From contig NZ_CP059560.1 in assembly GCF_017894385.1 (NCBI RefSeq), positions 3,914,501 through 3,978,500 on the forward strand: a DNA stretch of 64,000 nt, given 5' to 3'. The stretch's first letter is position 1, and the number at the start of each line of letters is the position of its first letter. Below the pieces are notes generated by a model. The model did not search any database. It was not told where the DNA came from and saw nothing but the letters and a program-made list of their open reading frames with translations. Of this stretch, positions 37,776-47,216 are shown piece after piece. The position numbers and the translations under genes were made by a program. The stretch comes from Aromatoleum petrolei (GTDB lineage Bacteria; Pseudomonadota; Gammaproteobacteria; Burkholderiales; Rhodocyclaceae).

Positions 37776-39080
37776 GTGCATTCTAACCCGCAACCCAACA
37801 CGGGCCGCGACCCTGCGGCCCGGAGACTGTCTCCGCTGGGCGCGACAACGGACAAGGCGCAGGGAGGGGCAAAGCCGACCTCGAGCACCTTCATGCTGTT
37901 TGTCGCGCCGCACCGGGCAATGTTCCTGTCCGGCGGAGTGATGCTTCTCGTGAGCTTTGCGCTGTGGGCTGCCGAACTCGGCGCCCGCGCCGGGCTGCTG
38001 CCCGCGATCGGATGGGTTTTTCCACCGGGGTGGATGCACGCACTGCTCGTGACGGGCGGCATTTTTCCCTTCTTCATGTTCGGATTTCTCCTCACCGCGA
38101 TGCCACGCTGGCAGGGATATGACGAGATTGCGGAGGGCCGCTGGCTGTGGTCGTGGCGCCTGCTCGCAGCCGGTTGGGCGCTCGTTACCGTGGGGATGGT
38201 TGTGCCGGGCGTTGCCGTGGGCGGCTTGGTGTTCGTGCTCGCTGGATGGGGCGGGATGCAGCGCATCCTGTGGCAGGTCGCGCATCATGGCGACCTCGAG
38301 GCGCTGCATGCCCGCCTCGTGTGCTACGCAATGATCGCGGGCATGTTGGCCGTTCTTGCCTGGCTGAGTTTTGCGCTGAGCGGCGATCCGGTCTGGGCGC
38401 GCATCGCGATCGAGCTTGCGGTGTTCTGCTCGCTGCTGCCGGTGTTCTTCGGCGTGTGCCATCGCATGGTGCCCTTCTTCTCCAGCAGCGTGATCCCTTC
38501 CTACGTCATGGTGCGTCCGCTGTGGGTCATGGTGCTGGTCGTCGGCGGCAGCGTCACGCATGCCCTGATCGACGTCGCGGGATGGTTGTCGCTGCGCTGG
38601 ATCGTCGACGTCCCCGCTGCCGTTGCCGCCCTGTGGCTGTCACGGCAGTGGCGGCCGGTGCCGGCGATGAAGGTACCCCTTCTGGGCATGCTCCACATCG
38701 GGTTTCTGTGGCTGGGAATCGCGCTGACGCTCTTCGCAATCCAGAGCGTGGCGTCGCTGCTGGGGTACAGCATCCTGGGCATGGCTCCACTGCATGCGCT
38801 GGGTGTCGGATTCTTCGGGTCCGTCCTGATGGCGATGGTGTCGCGGGTCACGCTCGGGCACTCGGGGCGCAAGCTCGCAGCAGATCGCCTGACCTGGGGG
38901 CTTTTCCTCGGTCTCGAAGCCGTGGTCGTCGTGCGGATCGCGGCCGAACTCGTCCCCACAGGCTGGTCGGCGCTCGTCATGCTGCTGGCTGTGCTAGGTT
39001 GGCTGGGCGTGTTCGGCGCCTGGGCGACGCGCTATCTGCCGATCTACTGGCGGCCGCGCAGCGACGGGCGCCCGGGTTGA
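37776..39080 (+). CDS. nnrS: NnrS family heme-copper membrane protein
   Basis: About 12 membrane helices in 434 aa. Conserved His-containing motifs are APHRAMFLSGG, PPGWMHALLVTGGIFPFFMFGFLLTAMPRW and CHRMVPFFSS. NnrS protects against NO and nitrosative stress. The start is uncertain: GTG 37776 (after GTGGGGA), GTG 37764 or ATG 37893. It is divergent from the Dnr-like gene and followed after 4 bases by sirB. Confidence 0.88.
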   Translation: MHSNPQPNTGRDPAARRLSPLGATTDKAQGGAKPTSSTFMLFVAPHRAMFLSGGVMLLVSFALWAAELGARAGLLPAIGWVFPPGWMHALLVTGGIFPFFMFGFLLTAMPRWQGYDEIAEGRWLWSWRLLAAGWALVTVGMVVPGVAVGGLVFVLAGWGGMQRILWQVAHHGDLEALHARLVCYAMIAGMLAVLAWLSFALSGDPVWARIAIELAVFCSLLPVFFGVCHRMVPFFSSSVIPSYVMVRPLWVMVLVVGGSVTHALIDVAGWLSLRWIVDVPAAVAALWLSRQWRPVPAMKVPLLGMLHIGFLWLGIALTLFAIQSVASLLGYSILGMAPLHALGVGFFGSVLMAMVSRVTLGHSGRKLAADRLTWGLFLGLEAVVVVRIAAELVPTGWSALVMLLAVLGWLGVFGAWATRYLPIYWRPRSDGRPG

Positions 39081-39084
39081 GCGC

Positions 39085-39483
39085 ATGTACCTGACGGTCA
39101 AGCACTTGCACATCCTGTGCGCGATTCTGAGCATCAGCGGCTTTCTGCTGCAGGGCGTGTGGATGATGCTGCGTAGCCCCCTGGTGGATCACCGCGTCAC
39201 GCGCACTCTGCCGCATGTGATCGACACTGTGTTTCTCGGCAGCGCGATCACGTTGGCGACGATGAGCGGCCAGTACCCCTTGGTCGCGCCTTGGGTCACC
39301 GCAAAGGTTGTCGCGCTTGTCGGCTATATTCTTCTTGGGGCGACCGCGCTGCGCTGGGGACGCAACATGCGCGTCCGGGTAATGGCGCTGCTCGCGGCCC
39401 TGCTTGTCTTTTCATGGATCGTGTCGGTGGCGCTGAGCAAGAACCCGGCAGGATTCCTCGCGTTTGCCGGAGTTCTCCAATGA
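39085..39483 (+). CDS. SirB family membrane protein
   Basis: 132 aa with four hydrophobic segments. It starts MYLTVKHLHILCAILSISGFLLQGVWMM, the SirB pattern (KHLH and a R-x-x-W region). The function is unknown in most bacteria. It sits between nnrS and a hemerythrin gene and shares ATGA with the latter, so the three are one operon, probably for NO or low-oxygen conditions. Confidence 0.8.
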   Translation: MYLTVKHLHILCAILSISGFLLQGVWMMLRSPLVDHRVTRTLPHVIDTVFLGSAITLATMSGQYPLVAPWVTAKVVALVGYILLGATALRWGRNMRVRVMALLAALLVFSWIVSVALSKNPAGFLAFAGVLQ

Positions 39484-40010
39484 CCGAATCGCTGATCCCT
39501 TCTTCACCCGGTTTCGAGACGCCTCTCGAGATGCTCGAGGCCTGCCATGAGCGCCTGCAGGCGCAGCTTGCGACCCTGGCACGGCTCGCCGCATGGCTGC
39601 CGGAGCATGGTCCCGACAAGCAGGCGCAGCAGGCGGCCGTCAACGTTATGCGTTACTTCGACGTCGCCGCCGTGAAGCATCATCAGGACGAGGAGGACGA
39701 CCTTTTCCCCGTCCTGCGCGCGCGTGCCGATGAGGCCCGGCGTGCAGAACTCGGCGCGCTCATCGACTGGATCCTTGCCGATCACCAGAAGCTCTTTGCC
39801 GGCTGGGCGCGGATGCGCGCACGTCTCGAGCGCATTGCCGCCGGAGAAGGGGCCGATCTCACGGCTGCGGACGTCGACGCGTTTGCGGGCGCCTATCGCA
39901 GCCACATTGAGCGCGAGGAAGGCGAACTGCTGCCGATTGCGCGCAAGCTGCTGTCCGAAGAAGACATCGCCGCCCTGTCCGGCACGATGACTGCGCGACG
40001 GCGTCAATAA
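39480..40010 (+). CDS. hemerythrin HHE domain protein
   Basis: 176 aa, all alpha. Diiron ligands expected in the four-helix bundle are visible: CHERLQ, KHHQDEEDDLFP, DHQKLFAGW and HIEREEGELLP. Hemerythrin-like proteins bind O2 or NO and some repair Fe-S clusters (YtfE/DnrN type). ATG 39480 overlaps the SirB stop. It is convergent with fnr. Confidence 0.87.
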   Translation: MTESLIPSSPGFETPLEMLEACHERLQAQLATLARLAAWLPEHGPDKQAQQAAVNVMRYFDVAAVKHHQDEEDDLFPVLRARADEARRAELGALIDWILADHQKLFAGWARMRARLERIAAGEGADLTAADVDAFAGAYRSHIEREEGELLPIARKLLSEEDIAALSGTMTARRRQ

Positions 40011-40049
40011 CGCCCGCGGCCGGCGGACGTATGATGGTGGAAAACTCCT

Positions 40050-40790
40050 TCAGGGGCGCGGCGTGGGGTGCTGGATCAGCCGTTTCAGGCCGACGATGTC
40101 CAGAATGCGGATGTGCTTCTGCTGAACCGCGATCAGCCCTTCGTCCTGGAACTTCGAAAAGGCACGTGACACCGTCTCGAGCTTGAGGCCCAGATAGGAG
40201 CCGATCTCCTCGCGGGTCATGCGGAGGTGGAACTCCGCCGGAGAAAAGCCGCGTGCCGTGAAACGCTGGGACATGTTGAGCAGGAAGGCCGCCAGGCGCT
40301 CCTCCGCACGCATCGAGCCAAGGAGGGTCATCACGCCATGGTCGCGCACGATTTCGCGGCTCATCACTTTGTGGAACTGCAGCTGCAGTCCCTCGACCAC
40401 GCGCGACAGTTCCTCGAGCTTGCTGTAGGCGATCACGCACACCTCGCTGTCTTCCAGCGCGATCGCGTTGCAGGAATGGGCTTCGGTGCTGATGCCGTCG
40501 AGTCCGAGCATTTCCCCGGTCATCTGGAACCCGGTGACCTGTTCGCGTCCGTCCTCGAGCAGCACGTCGGTCTTGAACGAGCCGGCGCGGATCGCGTAGA
40601 TTGCCTCGAAAGGATCTCCCGCGCGATACAGGTGCTGCTGGCGCTTGATCTTGCGACGTGCGCCGACGAGTTCGTCGAGACGGTCGATTTCCGATTCCGA
40701 CATCCCGAACGGCAGGCACAACTCGACCAGATTGCACTGGGAGCATGCGACCTTCAGACTCGCAACTGTAATCGGCACCGTCGCCTTCAT
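40050..40790 (-). CDS. fnr: FNR-type oxygen-sensing transcription regulator
   Basis: 246 aa. The N-terminal cysteines C16-x2-C19-x5-C25 and C107 are the 4Fe-4S ligands that sense oxygen. The C-terminal DNA-binding helix REEIGSYLGLKLETVSRAFSKFQ carries E-x2-S-R of FNR/ANR, which reads TTGAT. ATG 40790 is chosen; GTG 40796 would add two residues. It is divergent from hemN across an FNR-type site. It is the likely reader of the four FNR-type sites in the window. Confidence 0.95.
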   Translation of the reverse strand: MKATVPITVASLKVACSQCNLVELCLPFGMSESEIDRLDELVGARRKIKRQQHLYRAGDPFEAIYAIRAGSFKTDVLLEDGREQVTGFQMTGEMLGLDGISTEAHSCNAIALEDSEVCVIAYSKLEELSRVVEGLQLQFHKVMSREIVRDHGVMTLLGSMRAEERLAAFLLNMSQRFTARGFSPAEFHLRMTREEIGSYLGLKLETVSRAFSKFQDEGLIAVQQKHIRILDIVGLKRLIQHPTPRP

Positions 40791-40855
40791 TTGCACGATA
40801 ATATTGTTCCTTCTACGACGACCGAGAAGTGGCAGGCGCCCGTCGGAATGTACCG

Positions 40856-40869
40856 TTGATCCACGTCAA
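40856..40869. promoter_or_regulatory. FNR-type site between fnr and hemN
   Basis: TTGATCCACGTCAA fits the FNR pattern. Class II spacing predicts a hemN start near 40904, which falls after the first in-frame ATG (40903) and so favours ATG 40924 for HemN. The -10 there is weak. The same site lies about 66 bases before fnr and could give autoregulation. Confidence 0.75.
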
Positions 40870-40923
40870 CCACGAAACTGCGGCTTTTTGAGATCGTACG
40901 GAATGCACTCAAGCGATACAACC

Positions 40924-42315
40924 ATGACCAGTCAGAAAGACCTAGTTTTCGACCAGCAGTTGATTCGTCGGTTCGACATCAACGGGCCGCGCTACACGTC
41001 CTACCCGACGGCCGATCGCTTCGTCGAAGCGTTCGATGCCCGTGCGTTGCGGGACTGGCTGGCGCAGCGCGGTGTGGGCGGCGTGAGTAAACCGCTTTCA
41101 TTATACTTCCACATCCCCTTCTGTAACACGATCTGCTATTACTGCGCGTGCAACAAGATCATCACCAAGGATCACGCGCGCTCGGCCAAGTACCTGAAAT
41201 ATCTCGATAAGGAAATCGAGATGCAGGCGGCCGCGCTGGGCGGCAGCCATCAGGTCACGCAGCTGCACTTGGGCGGCGGCACGCCGACCTTCCTGTCGCA
41301 CGACGAGCTGCGCCAGCTCATGGACTCGGTGCGCAAGCGCTTCACGCTGGTGCCGAACGGCGAATACTCGATCGAGGTCGATCCTCGCAAGGTCGATTTC
41401 GATACGGTCAAGCTGCTGGCCGACCTTGGCTTCAACCGCATGAGTGTCGGTGTGCAGGACTTCAACGAGGACGTGCAGGAGGCGGTCAATCGCATCCAGA
41501 GCTACGACGAAACGAAGCTCGTGATCGACGCCGCCCGTGCCACCGGCTTCAAGTCGATCAGCATGGACCTGATCTACGGCCTGCCGCGCCAGAACATCAT
41601 CAGCTTCAACCGCACGCTCGAACAGGTGCTGGAGCTGTCGCCCGATCGCATCTCGCTGTACAGCTACGCCCACCTGCCGGGCCTGTTCAAGCCGCAGCGG
41701 CGCATCGCGATCAACGACATGCCGACGTCCGACACCAAACTGCAGATCCTGCAGCTGGCGATTCGCCGCCTGACCGAGGCGGGCTATGTCTACATCGGCA
41801 TGGACCACTTTGCGAAGCCGGACGACGAGCTGACGATCGCGCAGCGCCAGGGGCGCCTGCACCGGAATTTCCAGGGCTATTCGACGCAGGCCGAGTGCGA
41901 CCTGCTGGCCTTCGGCGTCTCGGCGATCGGCAAGATCGGTCCGGTGTACTCGCAGAACGTGAAGACGCTCGACGAGTACTACGATGCCCTCGATCGCGAC
42001 GAACTGCCCGTCCTGCGCGGCATCGAGCTCACCGCCGACGACCTGCTGCGCCGCTCGATCATCCAGGCCCTGATGTGCCATTTCGAGCTGTCGATCGACT
42101 CGATCGAGATCGCACACCTGATCAAGTTCGACGAGTATTTCGCCGACGAGCTCGAGGATCTCAAGGCGATGGAGGAAGCCGGGCTGCTGAAGGTCAGCGA
42201 CAAGTGGATCAGCGTGCTGCCCCCGGGGCGTCTTCTGGTGCGGGGAATCGCAATGGTGTTCGACCGCTACCTGCGCGCCGATCGCGAGCGCGCGCGCTAT
42301 TCGAAGGTCATCTGA
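40924..42315 (+). CDS. hemN: oxygen-independent coproporphyrinogen III oxidase
   Basis: A radical SAM enzyme that makes protoporphyrinogen IX without O2. 463 aa. N-terminal GPRYTSYPTADRF, the SAM cluster motif CNTICYYCACN (C-x3-C-x2-C), HLGGGTPTFLS and FNRMSVGVQDF. This is true HemN, since the GPRYTSYPTA segment and the C-terminal domain separate it from HemW. Preceded by an FNR-type site, followed by the TauE/SafE gene, the order seen with cco genes in Pseudomonas. Confidence 0.94.
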   Translation: MTSQKDLVFDQQLIRRFDINGPRYTSYPTADRFVEAFDARALRDWLAQRGVGGVSKPLSLYFHIPFCNTICYYCACNKIITKDHARSAKYLKYLDKEIEMQAAALGGSHQVTQLHLGGGTPTFLSHDELRQLMDSVRKRFTLVPNGEYSIEVDPRKVDFDTVKLLADLGFNRMSVGVQDFNEDVQEAVNRIQSYDETKLVIDAARATGFKSISMDLIYGLPRQNIISFNRTLEQVLELSPDRISLYSYAHLPGLFKPQRRIAINDMPTSDTKLQILQLAIRRLTEAGYVYIGMDHFAKPDDELTIAQRQGRLHRNFQGYSTQAECDLLAFGVSAIGKIGPVYSQNVKTLDEYYDALDRDELPVLRGIELTADDLLRRSIIQALMCHFELSIDSIEIAHLIKFDEYFADELEDLKAMEEAGLLKVSDKWISVLPPGRLLVRGIAMVFDRYLRADRERARYSKVI

Positions 42316-42443
42316 GCCGAGCCGGCAGCCCGCGGGCTCGGGCTGTGCAGGGCAGGAGAAGGTGATACAGTGCGGGCGTCCTCAGGCGCCCGTTTCTTTT
42401 GGTGCCGCGGCCCCGGGCTTCTTCTGTCTTTCCCATCGTTGCC

Positions 42444-43151
42444 ATGCCTGAAACCGGTTACATCGCAGCCTTCCTGATCGGCCTTCTGGGAGGCACGCAC
42501 TGCGTCAGCATGTGTGGTGGCATCGTCGGCGCGCTCACCGTGAACTTGCCTGGCCGGGCCGGTCGCCAGTGGCAAGTGCACCTCGCCTACAACCTCGGCC
42601 GGATCGCGACCTACACGGTGCTGGGCGGTGCGCTCGGTGCCCTCGGCACGGTCGGCATGCTTTTCTCGAACATCCTGCCGGTGCAGATGGGCCTGTACGT
42701 GCTCGCGAACCTGATGCTGGTCGCCCTGGGCTTGTACTTGACCGGCTTCACACGCCTGCTTGCGCCCGTCGAACGCGCCGGCCTCGTGCTGTGGAAACGC
42801 GTGCAACCTTTCACTACACGCTTCATCCCCGCCCGTTCGGCCGGCCAGGCTTTGCCGCTGGGGCTGCTGTGGGGATTCCTGCCCTGCGGCCTCGTCTATA
42901 GCGTGCTGACGACCGCGCTGGTGACCGGTTCGGCAGGGCGCGGGGCGGGGCTGATGCTGGCCTTCGGGCTTGGTACCCTGCCCAACCTGATGCTTGCGGG
43001 GATGGTGTTCAAGCGCTTCCGCGACATCACGCGCAACCGCCGCGTCCGCTTCGTCGCCGGAATGCTCGTGCTTGGCTTCGGTGTGTTCGGGCTGTTCCAT
43101 GCACCCAGCCTCGGCGGCGCGCTGTGGCGCGGCGTCGTGTGCGAGGTGTGA
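42444..43151 (+). CDS. TauE/SafE (UreH-like) membrane protein, probably copper-related
   Basis: 235 aa, about six helices. The motif GGTHCVSMCGG in the first helix and PCGLVYSVL in a later one mark the subgroup often linked with cbb3 and copper genes. It may handle copper or thiols for oxidase assembly; this is inferred. ATG 42444; the frame is open to 42399. 128 bases separate it from hemN. Confidence 0.8.
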   Translation: MPETGYIAAFLIGLLGGTHCVSMCGGIVGALTVNLPGRAGRQWQVHLAYNLGRIATYTVLGGALGALGTVGMLFSNILPVQMGLYVLANLMLVALGLYLTGFTRLLAPVERAGLVLWKRVQPFTTRFIPARSAGQALPLGLLWGFLPCGLVYSVLTTALVTGSAGRGAGLMLAFGLGTLPNLMLAGMVFKRFRDITRNRRVRFVAGMLVLGFGVFGLFHAPSLGGALWRGVVCEV

Positions 43152-43194
43152 GGACGCGGTTGAACCGTCGGTGTGCTCGGCCGGGCGCGAGCCT

Positions 43195-43623
43195 TCACTC
43201 GCGTGCAGGGGGTTCGGCGGCGTTCGCGAGGGTGTGGAGGATCGGGCAGGGGGCGGGCGCCTCCGTATGCTCGCAACAGGAAACGAGCCCCTGCAGCGCA
43301 CTGCGCATCTCCTCCAGCTGGCGGATGCGCGACTCGACATCCGCGATCTTCGCCTGGGCGAACGCGCGTGCCCGTTCGCGGTCTGTTTCTTCGTCCAGCG
43401 CGAGCAGCTCGGCGACCTCGTCGAGGCTGAAGCCGAGCGCTTGGGCGCGACGGATGAAGCGCAGGCGAGCGACTTCGTCCATTCCGTATACGCGGAACGC
43501 GCCCCGGTGGGCGCCGTTCGCCGCGAGCAGGCCGCGACGCTGGTAATAGCGCACGGTTTCGACGCCGACTTCGGCGGATTTCGCCAGTGCACCGATGGTG
43601 AGGGTACTGATGGGGGGGCTCAT
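43195..43623 (-). CDS. MerR-family metal-responsive regulator of copA
   Basis: 142 aa. Helix-turn-helix [25 protein letters not shown], a dimer coiled coil, and a metal loop with C116, C117, H119 and C126. The position equal to ZntR Cys79/CueR Ser77 is Asp81. The spacing C117-C126 is that of MerR/ZntR (9), not CueR (8). It is divergent from copA with a MerR-type operator between. The effector is probably Cu(I) by context, but the loop is not CueR-like. Confidence 0.85.
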   Translation of the reverse strand: MSPPISTLTIGALAKSAEVGVETVRYYQRRGLLAANGAHRGAFRVYGMDEVARLRFIRRAQALGFSLDEVAELLALDEETDRERARAFAQAKIADVESRIRQLEEMRSALQGLVSCCEHTEAPAPCPILHTLANAAEPPARE

Positions 43624-43628
43624 GGGGG

Positions 43629-43660
43629 TTGACTCCGTACTTCGGTACGGGGTTTAGACT
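43629..43660 (+). promoter_or_regulatory. MerR-type copA promoter/operator
   Basis: -35 TTGACT (43629-43634) and -10 TAGACT (43655-43660) are 20 bases apart, the long spacer used by MerR-family activators that untwist DNA. Between them is the dyad CCGTAC-TTCG-GTACGG (43635-43650). The -35 begins 6 bases from the regulator's start, so the same site can control both genes. Confidence 0.87.
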
Positions 43661-43745
43661 GCCACCAGACGTTCCGTTCCGCAAGCGGCGAACGGGCTGT
43701 GCGGATCCGGGGAGGATCCGCGACCTGGCGAATGGAGTGGTGCAG

Positions 43746-46148
43746 ATGAGTGCTCCCGAAACGACAATGAAGAGCCCGACACTGGAGTTGCCGGTGTCCG
43801 GAATGACCTGCGCCGCGTGTGCGGCGCGTATCGAAAAGGTGCTGAAACGTTTGCCGGGTGTGGACGCTTCGGTCAATCTCGCAGCGGAAAAGGCGCGTGT
43901 GAGTTTCAGCGATCCGGCCAGCGGACCGGAGCAGGTGATCGCGGCGATCCGCAAGGCAGGCTTCGATGTGCCGCAGGCGACGATGGAGCTGGCCATCACG
44001 GGCATGACCTGTGCGGCGTGCGCGACTCGGTTGGAGAAGGTGCTCAACCGGCTGCCGGGTGTCGATGCGACGGTGAATTTTGCGACCGAACGCGCGACGC
44101 TGCGCTTCCAGCCGGGGCTCGTCGTTCCCGAGGCCATTCGCGCGGCCGTGCGTCGCGCGGGCTTCGAAGGGGTGGAAACGGGCATTGCCGCTCGCGAGCA
44201 GCAGCGCCTGCAGCAGGCGCAGACGTGGAAGTCGGACATGCGGCGCTTCTGGATCGCCGCGCTGCTCACATTGCCGCTGCTGGCACAGATGCCCCTGATG
44301 TTCGGCGGGCAATGGGAAGGTGCGCACGAACTCGTTCCCCGCTGGTTGCAGCTGCTGCTCGCCACGCCGGTGCAGTTCTGGATCGGCGCGCGCTTCTACC
44401 GCGGTGCCTGGTCCGCCCTGCGCGGGGGCGGGGCCAACATGGATGTGCTGGTGGTGCTCGGCACCTCGATGGCGTGGATCTACAGCACGGTGGTGACGCT
44501 GCTCGGTCGTCACGACCTGCACGTGTATTTCGAGGCGTCGGCGACGATCATCACGCTGATCCTGCTCGGCAAGTTGCTCGAAGCGCGCGCCAAGGCGCGC
44601 ACGACGGCGGCACTTGATGCCTTGCTGCGGCTGCAGCCTAAGCTCGCGTTCGTCGAGCGCGACGGCGAGATCGTTTCCGTTCCGGTGGAGACACTGCAGC
44701 CTGACGACCGTTTTGTGGTGCGCCCCGGCGATGCGATCCCGGTGGATGGTGAGGTCGAGTCGGGCGAGTCCGCGATCAACGAGGCGATGCTGACCGGGGA
44801 AAGCATGCCGGTCGACAAGCGCCCGGGCGACAAGGTCTTTGCCGCCACCCTGAATGGACAGGGAGTCTTGCGCTGCCGTGCGACCGGGGTCGGGGCGCAC
44901 ACGCTGCTGGCGGGAATAATTCGCATGGTCGAGCAGGCGCAGGGATCGAAGGCGCCCGTGCAGCGACTCGCGGACCGCATCGCGGCCGTTTTCGTCCCCG
45001 TCGTCGTGGCGATAGCGACGCTTACTTTCGTGGGTTGGTGGTGGCTGGCGGGTGACTTCGCCCAGGCATTGATCAGCGCCGTTGCGGTGTTGGTGATTGC
45101 ATGCCCCTGCGCGCTCGGGCTTGCGACGCCCACCGCGATCATGGTTGGAACGGGGCAGGGTGCCCGCGCGGGCATGCTGGTGAAGAATGCCGAGGCGCTC
45201 GAGCTGGCGGAAAGGATCAAGGTGCTCGCGGTGGACAAGACTGGCACGCTGACGGAAGGGGCTCCGGAGGTGAGCGACGTGATTCCCGCCGCAGGGTGGA
45301 GTCGCGAGGACTTGCTAGCGATTGCGGGCGCACTGGAGGCGACGAGCGCCCACCCGATCGCCGCGGCGATTGTCCGTGCCGTGCGCGAATCCGGGGGGCA
45401 GCGACCTTCCGCGGAAGAGCTAGTGGCTGTCGGGGGCAAGGGGCTTGCGGGGCGCGTCGATGGGCGTGAGGTGCTCATCGGCACGCCGGGTTTCCTCGAT
45501 GAGCGGCAGGCCTCGGTGGACGCTGCGGTTTGCGAGCGGATGGCGGCGGGGGGCAATACCCTCGTGGCCGTGGCCGTGGATGGCGTGTTTGCCGGTGTCA
45601 TCGGCGTGGCCGACCGCGTCCGCGCCGATTCGGCTGCGGCGGTGGCCCGGCTCAAGGCGCGCGGTCTGCGGGTGGTGATGCTGACCGGCGATCACCCGGC
45701 CACGGCCGCCGCGATTGCGGCGCAGACGGGCATCGAGGACTGGCGCGCCGGCGTGCTGCCGGGAGACAAGGCCGCGGCGGTGCAGGCGCTCGCAGGCCAC
45801 GGACGGGTGGGAATGGCGGGCGACGGCATCAACGACGCTCCCGCGCTCGCGGCCGCCGACGTATCGTTTGCAATCGGTGTCGGCGCCGACGTCGCGGTTG
45901 AAGCGGCGGACATCACGCTGGTGAGGAACAGCCTGCATGGGGTGGCGGATGCGATTGAGTTGTCGCGCGCGACGCTGTCCAAGATTCGGCAGAATCTGTT
46001 CTTTGCCTTCATCTACAACGTGCTGGGCATCCCCCTGGCGGCGCTGGGTCTCCTCAATCCGGTAATTGCCGCGGCGGCGATGGCGATGAGTTCGGTTTCG
46101 GTGGTCACCAATTCGCTGTTGCTGCGGCGTTGGGCGCCGGACCGATGA
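43746..46148 (+). CDS. copA: copper-exporting P1B-type ATPase
   Basis: 800 aa. Two N-terminal HMA domains ([12 protein letters not shown] and [12 protein letters not shown]), eight helices, CPC motif [45 protein letters not shown] and the C-terminal membrane motif [15 protein letters not shown]. This is a Cu(I) exporter (P1B-1) for detoxification, distinct from CcoI above. ATG 43746 follows GGAG. The longer open frame would include the promoter. copZ follows after 24 bases. Confidence 0.95.
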   Translation: MSAPETTMKSPTLELPVSGMTCAACAARIEKVLKRLPGVDASVNLAAEKARVSFSDPASGPEQVIAAIRKAGFDVPQATMELAITGMTCAACATRLEKVLNRLPGVDATVNFATERATLRFQPGLVVPEAIRAAVRRAGFEGVETGIAAREQQRLQQAQTWKSDMRRFWIAALLTLPLLAQMPLMFGGQWEGAHELVPRWLQLLLATPVQFWIGARFYRGAWSALRGGGANMDVLVVLGTSMAWIYSTVVTLLGRHDLHVYFEASATIITLILLGKLLEARAKARTTAALDALLRLQPKLAFVERDGEIVSVPVETLQPDDRFVVRPGDAIPVDGEVESGESAINEAMLTGESMPVDKRPGDKVFAATLNGQGVLRCRATGVGAHTLLAGIIRMVEQAQGSKAPVQRLADRIAAVFVPVVVAIATLTFVGWWWLAGDFAQALISAVAVLVIACPCALGLATPTAIMVGTGQGARAGMLVKNAEALELAERIKVLAVDKTGTLTEGAPEVSDVIPAAGWSREDLLAIAGALEATSAHPIAAAIVRAVRESGGQRPSAEELVAVGGKGLAGRVDGREVLIGTPGFLDERQASVDAAVCERMAAGGNTLVAVAVDGVFAGVIGVADRVRADSAAAVARLKARGLRVVMLTGDHPATAAAIAAQTGIEDWRAGVLPGDKAAAVQALAGHGRVGMAGDGINDAPALAAADVSFAIGVGADVAVEAADITLVRNSLHGVADAIELSRATLSKIRQNLFFAFIYNVLGIPLAALGLLNPVIAAAAMAMSSVSVVTNSLLLRRWAPDR

Positions 46149-46172
46149 GCCGATTTCCCGGGAGAAACTGAA

Positions 46173-46382
46173 ATGGCGGAAGTGACAATCAAGGTCGAGG
46201 ATATGAGTTGCGGCGGCTGTGTGCGCAACGTGACGGCGGTGCTCAAAGCACTGCCGGGGGTGAGCGATGTCCAGGTGTCGCTCGAAGCTGCACAGGCTGT
46301 GGTCCGGTACGATCCGGAAAAAGTGTCGGTCGAGGCGATGCGCGCGGCGGTGGAGGATGCCGGCTTCGGCAGTCCTGCCTGA
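46173..46382 (+). CDS. copZ: copper chaperone, HMA-domain protein
   Basis: 69 aa, a single HMA fold. Metal motif MSCGGCVRNV near residue 11 (M-x-C-G-G-C). It delivers Cu(I) to CopA. It follows copA after 24 bases, with GGGAGAAACTG before the ATG, so it belongs to the same operon. It faces tonB. Confidence 0.92.
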   Translation: MAEVTIKVEDMSCGGCVRNVTAVLKALPGVSDVQVSLEAAQAVVRYDPEKVSVEAMRAAVEDAGFGSPA

Positions 46383-46397
46383 CAAGGCTCGCGACGC

Positions 46398-47216
46398 TCA
46401 GTCGTCCAGCCTGAAGACGATGGGCACCAGCAGTGAGCTTTCGATGGGTGTCTCGCCTTGGCGAGCCGGCACGAATCGCCATGACTGCACGGTTTCCCGG
46501 GCGGCGTCGTCTAGCCGCGGATGCCCGCTGCTGTGAGCGATTTCCACGCCTTCGGCGCGCCCGTCGGCGCGCACGCGCACGCGCAGCGTGACCTTCCCCT
46601 GTTCGCCGCGCCGCCGCGACAGCTTCGGATACTGCGGTGCAGGGTTCTCGAGATAAGCGGCGTCGTACCGCGGCGCTTGAAACGACGCCCCGGCAGCGGT
46701 CGCGCTCGTTACCGGCGCTGCTTCCTTGACCCCGGCATGCGCCGAGGTATCTCGGGTTGTGGGGGCGTGCGGGTCCCCACCGGGCTCCGGCTCTGCCTGC
46801 GGCTGCGGCGAGTGCGTGTCAGGCGCCGCACGTCCGGCGGAAGCAGCGGCCAATTCCGCGGAAGGAGGGGGGGCCGCAGGAACATCCGCCCGACGTCCCC
46901 GGGGCTGGGCAGGGGGCGGGGCGGCCATCTTCCGGGCCGGAACGGCCAGATGCGCGACGGGAGCAGCGTGTGGATCGGGTGAGGCGAGGTGTGCCCCGGA
47001 CCGAGGCTGGGCGTCCGCGGCAAGCAGGCGGACGCTGATGGCCGCGGCTTCGGCCGGCTGCGGCTCCTGCTGCGGATCGCCTCCCAGCCCGGAGAGCGCG
47101 GCCAGCCCGGCCGCGTGTGCGCCGGCGACCGCGGCCAGCCATCCCCAATGGACTGCTCGCAGCCCTTGTTTCGGGTGGCGTGATGGTGGCGATGCCGTGG
47201 GAGGCGGAGCTTGCAT
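46398..47216 (-). CDS. TonB-like energy transducer
   Basis: 272 aa. N-terminal helix (VHWGWLAAVAGAHAAGLAALSG), a long Pro/Ala-rich periplasmic linker (residues 50-180), and a C-terminal TonB domain, YPKLSRRRGEQGKVTLRVRV ... ARETVQSWRFVPAR. No exbB, exbD or receptor gene is beside it. It is between copZ and ppa with its own apparent promoter (TATAAT on the minus strand at 47257-47252, 41 bases from the start). Confidence 0.83.
   Translation of the reverse strand: MQAPPPTASPPSRHPKQGLRAVHWGWLAAVAGAHAAGLAALSGLGGDPQQEPQPAEAAAISVRLLAADAQPRSGAHLASPDPHAAPVAHLAVPARKMAAPPPAQPRGRRADVPAAPPPSAELAAASAGRAAPDTHSPQPQAEPEPGGDPHAPTTRDTSAHAGVKEAAPVTSATAAGASFQAPRYDAAYLENPAPQYPKLSRRRGEQGKVTLRVRVRADGRAEGVEIAHSSGHPRLDDAARETVQSWRFVPARQGETPIESSLLVPIVFRLDD

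Noticed and set aside
37754..38266. N-terminal extension of the Dnr-like regulator to 399 aa
   Set aside because: The extra 170 residues are antisense to nnrS and Pro/Ser-rich. The ATG at 37753 with GGAG gives a normal Crp/Fnr length.
42317..42341. Terminator after hemN (CCGAGCC/GGCTCGG)
   Set aside because: The stem is only 7 bp with a 10-base or longer loop and no T run; too weak to annotate.
43629..43745. N-terminal extension of CopA to 839 aa
   Set aside because: It would translate the MerR-type promoter and operator. ATG 43746 has a good ribosome site and gives the normal protein.
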